Assembly: GCF_001027285.1 (NCBI RefSeq)
Contig: NZ_CP011509.1
Coordinates: 1,310,501-1,374,500 of the forward strand
DNA: 64,000 nt
Source of the DNA: Archangium gephyra
GTDB taxonomy: Bacteria > Myxococcota > Myxococcia > Myxococcales > Myxococcaceae
Direction: 5' to 3'
Position 1 is the first letter of the stretch, and every line of letters starts with the position of its first letter. The position numbers and the translations under genes are program-made. Positions 27,263 through 35,276 of this stretch are shown here, piece by piece. The notes beneath the pieces are model-generated. The model saw nothing but the letters and a program-made list of their open reading frames with translations, made no database searches and was not told the DNA's origin.

Positions 27263-28042
27263 TCAAGCGGTGGGGACAGTCCCACCGTCGATCACATGCT
27301 CCGTCCCGGTGATTGACGTCGCTCGATCGGAGGCAAGGAAGGCGATCAGATCGGCGACCTCTTCTGGCTTGGCGGGCCGCCCTAACGGAATCCCGCCGAG
27401 CGAATTCATGATCACCTGGACCGCCGCGTCGTAGTCGATGCCGGCTTCCTTGGCTATGCGCAATGCCAGACCGTTGGATCCCGGATCGGCGATCCAGCCG
27501 GGGGAGACCCGCACCACCCGGACGCCCAACGGAGAGACTTCCTTTGAAATGCTCTTGCTGTAGGTGTTGAGAGCCGCCTTGGCCGAAGCGTAGCCGGTCG
27601 TCGCTTGGGGTAGCGGCAGATTTCTCTGGATCGACGTGACGTGGATGACGACGCCGCTCCCCTGGGCGACCATTCCAGGGATGAGAGCGCGGTCCAGTCT
27701 GACGGCCGGAAAGAAGTTCAGGTCGAACTCTTTCTCCCACTCTTCGTCGGTCAGCGCGGCAAAGCCTCCCGAGGGTGCTGAAGAGCCACCCAGCACGTTC
27801 ACGAGGATATCGAGCCCGCCAAGTTCCCGATGCACCGCATCGACCACGGCCTCGACGCCCTCCGTGGTCGTCAGGTCGGCTTCGACGAACGCCGCGCCGG
27901 AAAAGTCGGCCGGCTTCCTGCGAGCGGTGGTCAGCACACGCGCGCCGAGCGCCTTGAACAGCGCGACCGTCGCAGCGCCCGCACCCGAGGTGCCTCCGGT
28001 GATGAGGGCCCGACGGCCCTCCAATGTAAGAAAAGCGCTCAT
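27263..28042 (-). CDS. Short-chain dehydrogenase/reductase (island cargo)
   Basis: The protein has 259 residues; ATG 28042 is chosen because it overlaps the TGA of the upstream gene (ATGA) and starts right before the Rossmann fold. Motifs: [16 protein letters not shown] (TGxxxGxG), [12 protein letters not shown] in the NAG position, VTSIQRN with the catalytic Ser region, YASAKAAL (YxxxK) and the late [10 protein letters not shown]. It is a complete classical SDR of the 3-oxoacyl-ACP reductase type; the substrate is unknown. Co-transcription with a SnoaL-like protein under a divergent LysR regulator is a common arrangement for xenobiotic-response modules. Confidence 0.87.
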   Translation of the reverse strand: MSAFLTLEGRRALITGGTSGAGAATVALFKALGARVLTTARRKPADFSGAAFVEADLTTTEGVEAVVDAVHRELGGLDILVNVLGGSSAPSGGFAALTDEEWEKEFDLNFFPAVRLDRALIPGMVAQGSGVVIHVTSIQRNLPLPQATTGYASAKAALNTYSKSISKEVSPLGVRVVRVSPGWIADPGSNGLALRIAKEAGIDYDAAVQVIMNSLGGIPLGRPAKPEEVADLIAFLASDRATSITGTEHVIDGGTVPTA

Positions 28043-28368
28043 ACGGTGATCTCCAGTTCGGCGACCTTGTCGCCCGCGAGGACGAAGAAGAAGCGCAGGT
28101 CGATCGGGCTTCCGGGGAAGGTGCCGACGACATGGGCAGTGACCTGGGTCTTGTCGTTCTCCGTGCCGATGAAGAACGGTTCTGCCGTGTAGGTGTAGAG
28201 CTGGCCGGCTTCCACCATCCACTCCCGGATGGCCTCGCGGCCGCGATGGGTGTTGCCCTTGTCCTTCACGACGCCGGTTTCAGTGAAGGCGGCTGCGACG
28301 GCATCCGGGCTGCCTGTCCGGTCTGCCTCGAAGTATTCTTCGATGGCCTTCGGTAGTTTGATCGTCAT
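28039..28368 (-). CDS. SnoaL-like/NTF2-fold protein (island cargo)
   Basis: This 109-residue protein starts at ATG 28368 with AGGAG 6 bases upstream. It has the NTF2-like pattern: an N-terminal helix ([20 protein letters not shown]), then [19 protein letters not shown], and beta strands ending in [17 protein letters not shown]. Such proteins are small ligand-binding or isomerase/cyclase units; no catalytic residue can be assigned with confidence. It is first in a two-gene operon with the SDR and divergent from the LysR gene. Confidence 0.8.
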   Translation of the reverse strand: MTIKLPKAIEEYFEADRTGSPDAVAAAFTETGVVKDKGNTHRGREAIREWMVEAGQLYTYTAEPFFIGTENDKTQVTAHVVGTFPGSPIDLRFFFVLAGDKVAELEITV

Positions 28369-28506
28369 TCGGTTCTCCTGTCTTGTCTGAGCCTCTTCGG
28401 CTGCGGCTTCGACCTCCGTTCGAGATCGACTGGCCTCAACGTAGAGCACCGGTATTGACGGGATAAGCGGGACAAAGGAGGATGAGACGTTGCGAAAAGA
28501 GGGACA
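28369..28506. promoter_or_regulatory. Divergent control region between the SnoaL-like/SDR pair and the LysR gene
   Basis: The 138-bp region must hold both promoters. GGGACAA occurs at 28469-28475 and again at 28501-28507, 32 bases apart, and TTGACG at 28455-28460 could be a -35 element. LysR proteins usually bind such shared regions near T-N11-A dyads; no clean dyad is obvious, so the repeated GGGACAA is only a candidate half-site. The LysR gene has GAGGG immediately before its ATG. Confidence 0.45.
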
Positions 28507-29403
28507 ATGACGCGCTCCGTTCTTGCTGAGCTTGATGCCGTTCTCGGCGTCGCCCGCCTCGGGTCGTTCAGAGCTGCCGCCCTTGATCTCGGCATGTCCA
28601 CGACAGCTTTAAGCAATTCCATCGCGAAGCTTGAGCAGCGCCTCGGCATCCGCCTGTTCAACCGAACGACGCGAAGCGTCTCGCTGACCGATGCGGGAAA
28701 GACCTTCGTCGAACGGGTAGGCCCAGCGATGACCGACATCCATGACGCCATGCTGGCGGCCCAGTCGCTCCAGGAGGTTCCGACTGGCACTTTGCGCATC
28801 AACGCTTTTGCCACTGCGGCGCGCGAGGTGATGGAGCCGCTTATCCTTTCGTTCCTGCGGCGCTATCCTCAGGTGCATGTCGACCTGGTCACCGAAGGAC
28901 GGATCGTCGATATCGTCGCGGCCGGTTTCGACCTCGGCCTGAGGCCCGCCGATCTCGTCCCGGCCGACATGATCGCCGTGCCTCTGGGCCTGAAGCGCAG
29001 CAATGCCGTCGTCGCATCGCCGGAATTCCTGCGCACGCATGGAAGGCCGACTGTACCAACCGACCTGTACCGGTTCCGATGCATCCGCGCACGTCTTCCC
29101 AACAACGCGCTGTTTAGATGGAAATTTGAAAAGGAGGGGAACGCCGTCCAGATCGACGTGCAGGGTCCGATCACCCTGGACGAGTCGAGCCTGGTCAGGA
29201 TAGCGGCGCAGAACGGTATCGGTCTCGGATACGTCATGGAGGCGGATGTGCGCGAAGACATTGCGGCCGGCCGGCTCGTGCGTGTCCTGGAAGACTGGAC
29301 ACCCTCCCTGGCACCGCTGGCGCTCTACTACCCCGGCAGGAAGAATCCGCCTGCTGCTTTCACTGCATTCATCAAAACTGCCCGCGACTTTGCAAGTAGC
29401 TGA
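28507..29403 (+). CDS. LysR-family transcriptional regulator (island cargo)
   Basis: The protein has 298 residues, starting at ATG 28507. The N-terminal winged helix-turn-helix reads [18 protein letters not shown] and [18 protein letters not shown], as in LysR proteins of the AaeR/DmlR branch. The rest is the periplasmic-binding-like effector domain. The regulator is transcribed away from the SnoaL-like/SDR operon, and by family habit should control it and itself in response to a small molecule, perhaps the SDR substrate. The gene ends 36 bases before the right att repeat. Confidence 0.92.
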   Translation: MTRSVLAELDAVLGVARLGSFRAAALDLGMSTTALSNSIAKLEQRLGIRLFNRTTRSVSLTDAGKTFVERVGPAMTDIHDAMLAAQSLQEVPTGTLRINAFATAAREVMEPLILSFLRRYPQVHVDLVTEGRIVDIVAAGFDLGLRPADLVPADMIAVPLGLKRSNAVVASPEFLRTHGRPTVPTDLYRFRCIRARLPNNALFRWKFEKEGNAVQIDVQGPITLDESSLVRIAAQNGIGLGYVMEADVREDIAAGRLVRVLEDWTPSLAPLALYYPGRKNPPAAFTAFIKTARDFASS

Positions 29404-29438
29404 CCGAGGCTTCCTCCAGATGTTTCGCACTGCCCGGC

Positions 29439-29463
29439 GCGGGTTCGATTCCCGCCGCCTCCA
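29439..29463 (+). repeat. Right boundary repeat, tRNA/tmRNA 3'-end-like (att site)
   Basis: This is the same T-arm and acceptor-like 25-mer as at 26876-26900, differing only at position 21 (C for T), giving CGCCTCCA at the end. The GCCGCCTCCA ending is close to bacterial tmRNA 3' ends. No upstream cloverleaf or tmRNA body is seen. It delimits the right end of the island. Confidence 0.7.
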
Positions 29464-29529
29464 AACGAGATTGCCCGCCGCCTCGAGTCGAACCCACTCT
29501 TGACGAGGAGGCGTGGAGCATCTTGGGGG

Positions 29530-29647
29530 ACCCAATCGGTTCTTGTCGGACCAAATTTGGACCCAATCCGTTGTGCTTCACGTACGCCAGCACCCGCCGC
29601 CTGCCTCCACACCTGACGCAGGTGAAGCCCGTCCAGCGCGAAGGGGG
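29530..29647 (-). pseudogene. Possible transposase zinc-ribbon remnant (IS91-like)
   Basis: In the minus frame after the stop at 29648-29650 the sequence reads WTGFTCVRCGGRRRVLAYV, which resembles the C-terminal Cys-x2-Cys-Gly-Gly-Arg zinc ribbon of IS91-type transposases. Nothing upstream continues the frame and no terminal repeats are visible, so at most a scrap of an element remains. It lies just outside the right att repeat, suggesting more than one insertion at this locus. Confidence 0.35.
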
Positions 29648-29683
29648 TCATCGTTTCGGGGAGCAGGTAGTCTGGGCCCTGTC

Positions 29684-30757
29684 ATGAAGCTCCATCTCCT
29701 CCAGACCCTTCCTCCCTCGTTGCGCGTTCGTGACGCCTCCTTCCTGAACGAGAACACCCTGCTCTTCACCGATTCTTCGGCCAACGTGCAGCAGTTCTCT
29801 CGGGAGAAGGAGCGGATCACGTTGCTCCATCGCGGCGAGGACGTCCTGGCGTCTTGCCTGAAGGCCCGTTTCACCATGGGCGACGAGGATGTCTCGCACT
29901 TCTACCATCGCGCCTTCCAACAACTCTCTGGCTTGTTCCCGAGCCTCGGGGTGTCCCCGCGAGGAGATGCACTCCTGATGGCCATCAAACCTTACGTCTA
30001 CTTGGGATGGAGCGCGACGCAAGACGCCTGGAAGTTCCTGGCCTTCAACTCGGGCTTCTATTCTCTCCCCGAGTTCGTGTTCTCGCCTGATGGCAACCGC
30101 TGTGCGGTGATTACGGCAGACGCCACCGAAATCTTCGAGCTCCCGTCGCTGAGCAACCCGTTCAGACTCGAGGCGGGGTCATGCGCCTGGCATCCCTCTC
30201 GCACCGCCCTGCTGTGCGTCGACGACGACAACAATCTGTGCTCGATCGACCCGAACCAGCCAGGCCCGCTCGACCGATACCGTACGGCCTCGCTCGAGCC
30301 CCTGGTTTCCCTCTCGGGAGGAGCGGACTCGCGCGCCGAGGGCTACCAGATCGCCCTTCTTCACGACGGAACCTTCACGTCATTTTCAGACGTCAGATCT
30401 TTTATCGACTTCTGGCGGCTCGAGTCCTTGCAACCCCTCGCGAGGGTGGAGCTCAAGGAGGAACTCAGCCGGATCGTCAGTGCACCAGGTCAGCCCTGGT
30501 TCGCGGTGGAAGGAACAACCCGTATCCAACCCGGGGACACGCGGAACCATGGTTACGTGCAGCTGTGGGACATGACTTCGCGCGCCGCTGTGTCGGAGAT
30601 GCTTCTGGATCAGACCGATATCCGTTTCTCCCCCTCGGGGCGCCGCTTCGTCACGTTCGGGATGTCCGAGGTGAATCCAAACCCCTACCCCCGAGAGCCC
30701 GATCCAAACGCGAGTGAGCAGGGACGGCCGGTGCTCCTCTGGGAGATCGAAGCCTGA
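29684..30757 (+). CDS. Predicted WD40-like propeller protein, unknown function
   Basis: The protein has 357 residues, taken from ATG 29684; upstream in-frame sequence belongs to the island boundary. It has no signal peptide. The sequence has several weak propeller blades: FVFSPDGNRCAVITADA, SCAWHPSRTALLCVDDD, YVQLWDMTSRAAV and DIRFSPSGRRFVTFG, ending in VLLWEIEA. This is a single WD40-type propeller by eye, likely a protein-interaction module. Nothing nearby names a partner. Confidence 0.65.
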   Translation: MKLHLLQTLPPSLRVRDASFLNENTLLFTDSSANVQQFSREKERITLLHRGEDVLASCLKARFTMGDEDVSHFYHRAFQQLSGLFPSLGVSPRGDALLMAIKPYVYLGWSATQDAWKFLAFNSGFYSLPEFVFSPDGNRCAVITADATEIFELPSLSNPFRLEAGSCAWHPSRTALLCVDDDNNLCSIDPNQPGPLDRYRTASLEPLVSLSGGADSRAEGYQIALLHDGTFTSFSDVRSFIDFWRLESLQPLARVELKEELSRIVSAPGQPWFAVEGTTRIQPGDTRNHGYVQLWDMTSRAAVSEMLLDQTDIRFSPSGRRFVTFGMSEVNPNPYPREPDPNASEQGRPVLLWEIEA

Positions 30758-31204
30758 GCCGTTCCAGCCGAGACTCCAGCGGTTTCAACTTCAGGACCTC
30801 GAGTTCCTCTTGTCGCAGGGGGCGTACTCCCTGGACTCCGCGAGAGGCCCCTCCACGGACGGCCACGCCATTGGAAAAGGGTCGCTGGCGACCTACCGGG
30901 CAGGAACAGGGGCCGCCCTTCGCGAGCCGCCTGCTGCTTGGGGGAGCAGGAACCCAGGCCATCTTCGGACGCGAGGGTCGTGCTCCCGCGCGGGGAGCGG
31001 TGCGGGCGGCAGCCCACGGCCGGGAGGCGTGCTCCCTGCCTCGAGCTGCTCGAAAGAAAAACGTGCGCCCGGGTGTTCAGGCGCGGGGTCTCCAGGGCGG
31101 GCCACGAGAGCCACCCCCCACGGTCGGTCCTTGTTCCTGCCTGGATGCAGACTGGGGCCGCCTTTCTGCTCGGCTTCCATCCAGGCTTGAGGCCCACCAC
31201 CACC
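30758..31204. other. 447-bp intergenic region
   Basis: No convincing gene is seen. The downstream kinase frame stays open through part of it but has no start site or domain. One small palindrome (GGTCGC at 30880-30885 with GCGACC at 30888-30893) and several C/G-rich imperfect repeats are present. The end contains GAGG about 10 bases before ATG 31205. It is probably the kinase promoter and leader. Confidence 0.4.
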
Positions 31205-33430
31205 ATGCCGTCCACCTCCTCCGTACGCCCCAGCGCCTCCCTTGCTCGCTCGACGCTCATCAGCATGGGCGTGCGCATCGCGGTCATCATCGCCCTGGCC
31301 ACCTTCTTCAGCTACCTCCACATCTTCCACTCCATGCGCGATCAAGCCCTCGCGCAGCTGGAGCGGCATGTGGTGGATCGCAGCCAGAGGGAGCAGGAGA
31401 TCTTCCTGCTGGCCCAGGACAACCACGTGGCCCTCAAGCAGGCCCTGCGTGAGCGCATCGAGGCCTGGAGCCAGAAGGATCCCCGGCCCCAGTTCGACGC
31501 CCTGTTCGCGCGGATGCCGGATGGGACCCTCCGCAATCAGTTCCAGGGCTTCGATGGCACGCGGATGCCGCAGGTCTTCGTTGCCCAGGGCGTGCAGGTG
31601 GATGACGACTTCCGCCGCCGGCTCATCGCCGCGTACGAGGTCACCGCTCAGTACGGGCCTCCGTTGCATGCCCGCTTCACGGATACCTACGTCATGCTGC
31701 CCGAGGGCGCGCTGGTGATGTACTGGCCGAAGGCACCCACCTGGAGCCTGGACACCGAGGCCACCTACTCGTTCATGACGCTCGACTACTTCACGGACTC
31801 CCTCGTCCAGAACAACCCCCAGCGCAAGACGCGCTGGACGGGCATCTACGAGGATGAGCCCAGCAAGGTGTGGCTGTCCTCGTGCACCACGCCGCTGGAC
31901 CTCGACGGCCGCCATGTCGCCTCCGTGGGCTCCGATGTGCTCCTGGAGGAGCTGATGGATCGGACCATCAACAACCACCTGCCTGGCGCCTACAACCTCC
32001 TCTTTCGCGATGATGGCCAGCTCGTCGCCCACCCCTTCCTGGAGAACAAGGGCGGGGAGGCCCTCAACATCCTGAGCCCTCACCCGGGGCAGGGGACCCC
32101 CGAGCAGCACACCCGCCTGCGTGACATCTTCGAGCGGGTGCGGGCCCGCGCGCCGGGCCAGAGTGTGTTGGAGCTGCCCCAGCACGGCGAGTACCTCGCC
32201 GTGGCGCGGCTGGAGGGCCCCGGCTGGAACCTGGTCACGGTGATGCCCGAGGGGGTGATGTCCTCGGCGGCCCTCGCGGCCTCGCGCTACGTGCTGGTGT
32301 TCGGCCTGGCCTCGCTGCTGCTGGAGCTGGCCATCATGTACTGGGTGCTCAAGCAGCAGATAACGCGCCCCCTGGGGGCCTTCACCCAGGCCGCGGGCCA
32401 GCTGGCCGCCGGCGACTTCAACGTCACCCTGCCGTCCTCGCGCGATGACGAGCTGGGACGGCTGGGCGCCGCCTTCCAGCACATGGCCCAGAAGCTCCAG
32501 CAGCGCGAGGAAGCGTTGCGGCAGGCCAACGAGGGCCTGGAGCAGCGTGTCGAGGAGCGCACCCGCGAGCTGAAGGAGGTGCATCGGCAACTGGTGCAGA
32601 GCGCCCGGCAGGCCGGCATGGCGGAGATCGCCACCAACGTGCTGCACAACGTGGGCAACGTGCTCAACAGCGTCCAGACGGCCGCGATGCTGGCCAGGGA
32701 GCGGGTGAGCGGGATGAAGCTCGAGCAGGTGGGGCGGGTGGCGAGCCTGCTGGAGCAGCACCGCGACGACCTGGGGCACTTCCTCACCCAGACCGAGCGG
32801 GGCCAGAAGGCGATGCCCTTCCTGAACCAGCTGAGCCAGAACCTGGTGGATGAGCGCCAGGAGTTGATGACCTTGCTGGAGGACGTCAACCGCTACACCG
32901 AGCACATTGGCAGCGTCGTCAAGCTGCAGCAGAACTATGCCCGTATGCCGCGGCTGCACGAGCCGGTGCTCATGGAGGAGCTGGTGCGGGATGCGCTGCG
33001 CATCAACGCCGCGGGGCTGAGCCGCCATCAGGTGCAGGTGGAGCAGCACCTGAACGTGCTGCCCCCGGTGCACACCGACAAGAACAAGGTGTTGATGATC
33101 CTGGTCAACCTCATCAGCAACGCCAAGTACGCCCTGGATGCCTTGCCCCAGCAGGAGCGGCGCATCACGGTGCGGCTGGAGCCCCCCGCGGGCGACCAGC
33201 TGCGGATAGAAGTGCGCGACACCGGGGTGGGGATCGCACCGGAGATGCTCACCCGCATCTTCCAGTACGGCTTCACCACCCGCCAGGAGGGGCACGGCTT
33301 CGGGCTGCACTCCAGCGCCCTGGCGGCGCAGGAGCTGGGCGGCTCGCTCACCGCCCACAGCGAGGGGTTGGGGCAGGGGGCCACGTTCGTGCTGGAACTG
33401 CCCTGTCCTGCGCCTCAGGGGACAGCGTGA
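31205..33430 (+). CDS. Membrane-bound sensor histidine kinase with HNVGN-type H-box
   Basis: The protein has 741 residues, starting at ATG 31205. TM1 is at about residues 17-37, followed by a 320-residue extracytoplasmic sensor of Cache type, TM2 at about 362-382, HAMP (ITRPLGAFTQAAGQLAAGDF), a coiled coil and the kinase core. The phospho-acceptor region reads EIATNVLHNVGNVLNSV (His about 479), an H-box variant found in a distinct kinase subgroup, different from the usual SHELRTP. ATP-binding boxes are NLISNAKYALD, DTGVGIAPEM and HGFGLHSSALAA. No receiver is attached. The CHAT-region genes start 53 bases downstream on the same strand, so read-through is possible. Confidence 0.88.
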   Translation: MPSTSSVRPSASLARSTLISMGVRIAVIIALATFFSYLHIFHSMRDQALAQLERHVVDRSQREQEIFLLAQDNHVALKQALRERIEAWSQKDPRPQFDALFARMPDGTLRNQFQGFDGTRMPQVFVAQGVQVDDDFRRRLIAAYEVTAQYGPPLHARFTDTYVMLPEGALVMYWPKAPTWSLDTEATYSFMTLDYFTDSLVQNNPQRKTRWTGIYEDEPSKVWLSSCTTPLDLDGRHVASVGSDVLLEELMDRTINNHLPGAYNLLFRDDGQLVAHPFLENKGGEALNILSPHPGQGTPEQHTRLRDIFERVRARAPGQSVLELPQHGEYLAVARLEGPGWNLVTVMPEGVMSSAALAASRYVLVFGLASLLLELAIMYWVLKQQITRPLGAFTQAAGQLAAGDFNVTLPSSRDDELGRLGAAFQHMAQKLQQREEALRQANEGLEQRVEERTRELKEVHRQLVQSARQAGMAEIATNVLHNVGNVLNSVQTAAMLARERVSGMKLEQVGRVASLLEQHRDDLGHFLTQTERGQKAMPFLNQLSQNLVDERQELMTLLEDVNRYTEHIGSVVKLQQNYARMPRLHEPVLMEELVRDALRINAAGLSRHQVQVEQHLNVLPPVHTDKNKVLMILVNLISNAKYALDALPQQERRITVRLEPPAGDQLRIEVRDTGVGIAPEMLTRIFQYGFTTRQEGHGFGLHSSALAAQELGGSLTAHSEGLGQGATFVLELPCPAPQGTA

Positions 33431-33483
33431 GACCGTGCGACAATGACAGGGCCGTCTTGGAGGCCACGTGAAGGAGGGTCCCC

Positions 33484-35166
33484 ATGGAACTCGAGCTGCT
33501 GCTGGCCCACGCCGATGATCACCGGCCCGTGCTGGAATCCGGCCTGCCCGATGACTCGCTGGGGCAGGCTCAAGCCTCGGCGCAGCGCTCGCAGACGCCC
33601 ACGCACCTGTCGGACCCGGGGGGAGATCCCAATGACCTGGCCGCCCAGCGCTGGGCCGTGATTGCTCCCGAGGGTCCCGCGGGTGACAGGCTGCTCGCCC
33701 TCGTCGCGCCGCTGCGCCAGTGGCGTGAGCAGCAGCAGGGGGCTCCCGCGCGCTGCTTCCGTGTCGCTCCGGGCCTGGGAGGCCCCGAGGCCGTGCGCTG
33801 GAAGAACACCGTGCTGCGTGACGAGTCCGTTCCCGAGCGTGAGTGGCCTCGCTACCTGCTCATCCTGGGAGACCTGGGGCAGGTGTCGCTGGAGTTCCAG
33901 CAGGGGCTGGGCAGCGATGTCTTCGTGGGTCGGCTCGCCTTCCGTGACGAGCGGGGCCTGGAAGCCTATGTCGACAAGGTGCTGCGCTGGGAGCGCGCGC
34001 CGTCCAAGGAGTCCCGGGCGCGCTCGCTCTTCTTCACCGCGCATGACGGCACCGCCGCCACCCGGGTGGGTTATCAGCAGCTCGTCCTCCCGGGCATTCA
34101 AGCGTGCCGCGCCCGCCAGCAGCGGGGTGAGCTCAACGCGGACATTCAGGAGGTGGGGAGCACCGAGGACTGGTCCGCCCAGCACCTGCTGGACCAGGTT
34201 GCCATGCCTCGTCCGGGCGTCCTGCTGTCGGTGAGCCACGGGCTGGGCGCGCCACGCAAGGGCTGGTCCTCGGTGAGCGAGCAGCAGGCCCTCCAGGGCG
34301 CCATGAGCCTGGGGCGCGAGCACCTGCGCGCCGAGGACGTGGCCTCGCGGCCCTTCCTGCCGGGAGGCTTCTGGGTGTACCTGGCCTGCTTCGGCGGCGG
34401 CACGCCCCAGTCGAGCCCGTACTTCCACTGGCTGCGACGGCTCCAGGACGCGGGCGCGCGGATGGGCAGTCCCGAGTCCGTGCTCGCTTCCCTGCCCAAG
34501 GCCGGAGAGCCTCCGTTCATCGCCGCGCTGCCGCAGGCCGCGCTGGCCAATCCGAATGGGCCGCTGGCCCTCATCGCCCACGTGGACCTGGCGTGGAGCT
34601 ATGGCTTCTCGGACGTGGACACCCAGACGCGCGGCCGTGCCTCGCGCTTCCTCGGCCTGCTGCGCGAGCTGGTGGAGGGACGCCGCGCTGGTGTGGGCCT
34701 GTCCGCGCTGCTGCGCTTCGCCTCCGAGGCCAATCTGGAGCTCACGCTGCTCGAGGACGGGGCGGAGTCGGACCGGGCCGCCGGGCGTGCCACGGAGCAG
34801 GACGGTGTGCGGCGCGGTCACCTGTGGATGATGCGCCAGGATGTGTCCGGCTACGTGCTGCTGGGAGATCCGGCCGTGCGTCTGCCATTGGCTCCGGCTG
34901 TGTCCCGTGCCGTCTCGCCTTCCATGTCCAATGCCGCGGCCCTGCTGGGCCTGCCCGTGGGGCTTCCCATGGCGGCCTCCGCTGGGCCCGGTGTGCAGGG
35001 AATGGAAGAGGCGGTGGTAGCGCTGATGACGGGAGCGGAGTCACCCAAGGCCATCGCCGCCCGCGTGGGTGTATCGCTTGCCGAGCTGCGCCACTGGGAG
35101 CGCACCTTCCGCGAGGCGGGCCGCGCCGCGCTGGCCTCGCTCTCTGGTTCCAAGGGCCAGGGCTAG
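33484..35166 (+). CDS. Caspase/gingipain-like (clan CD) putative peptidase with C-terminal HTH-like segment, copy A
   Basis: The 560-residue protein starts at ATG 33484 with AGGAGGG upstream. It has no signal peptide. RYLLILGDLGQVSLEFQQ resembles the C25 (gingipain) fold entry, and a His/Cys pair sits where clan CD peptidases have their dyad: VLLSVSHGLGAP (His252) and FWVYLACFGGGTP (Cys302). The last 50 residues (about 508-555) look like a transposase-type helix-turn-helix (SPKAIAARVGVSLAELRHWE). A paralogue of similar length is at 51300-52970. Proteolysis is inferred; a non-catalytic role is possible. It converges on the kelch/TPR/CHAT operon, and a REP-like hairpin separates the ends. Confidence 0.65.
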   Translation: MELELLLAHADDHRPVLESGLPDDSLGQAQASAQRSQTPTHLSDPGGDPNDLAAQRWAVIAPEGPAGDRLLALVAPLRQWREQQQGAPARCFRVAPGLGGPEAVRWKNTVLRDESVPEREWPRYLLILGDLGQVSLEFQQGLGSDVFVGRLAFRDERGLEAYVDKVLRWERAPSKESRARSLFFTAHDGTAATRVGYQQLVLPGIQACRARQQRGELNADIQEVGSTEDWSAQHLLDQVAMPRPGVLLSVSHGLGAPRKGWSSVSEQQALQGAMSLGREHLRAEDVASRPFLPGGFWVYLACFGGGTPQSSPYFHWLRRLQDAGARMGSPESVLASLPKAGEPPFIAALPQAALANPNGPLALIAHVDLAWSYGFSDVDTQTRGRASRFLGLLRELVEGRRAGVGLSALLRFASEANLELTLLEDGAESDRAAGRATEQDGVRRGHLWMMRQDVSGYVLLGDPAVRLPLAPAVSRAVSPSMSNAAALLGLPVGLPMAASAGPGVQGMEEAVVALMTGAESPKAIAARVGVSLAELRHWERTFREAGRAALASLSGSKGQG

Positions 35167-35179
35167 TGTTGCGCATGCA

Positions 35180-35200
35180 CCCTCTCCCTCTGGGAGAGGG
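35180..35200. repeat. REP-like palindromic element, copy 2, at a convergent gene junction
   Basis: CCCTCTCCC (35180-35188) pairs perfectly with GGGAGAGGG (35192-35200) around a 3-nt loop. It lies 13 bases after the stop of the plus-strand gene and 77 bases beyond the stop of the minus-strand kelch gene, and could end transcription from both. It is the same element as at 17300-17320. Confidence 0.65.
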
Positions 35201-35276
35201 CGGGGGGCGGGTCGTCGGAAGCTCGGGGGAATGCAGCGCGATACTCCCCCCAAGCTTCCGTCATGGCTCCGCTGCG

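Larger units (their letters stand above)
26876..29463. mobile_element. Small integrated island with a recombinase stub, SDR, SnoaL-like and LysR genes
   Basis: A 2.6-kb segment is bounded by 25-bp direct repeats that differ at one base and look like a tRNA or tmRNA 3' end (T-arm plus acceptor strand). Next to the left repeat are a terminator and the C-terminal piece of a tyrosine recombinase, the normal position for an integrase relative to its att site. The cargo is a LysR gene divergent from a SnoaL-like/SDR pair. The cargo genes look less extreme in third-position GC than the flanks and resemble rhizobial or pseudomonad sequence in style. The truncated integrase means the element is probably fixed. 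Confidence 0.7.

Noticed and set aside
28609-29535. A minus-strand open frame of about 300 codons opposite the LysR gene
   Set aside because: The plus strand encodes an intact LysR protein, and the start of the minus frame is the well-known artefact peptide from antisense tRNA-like 3' ends.
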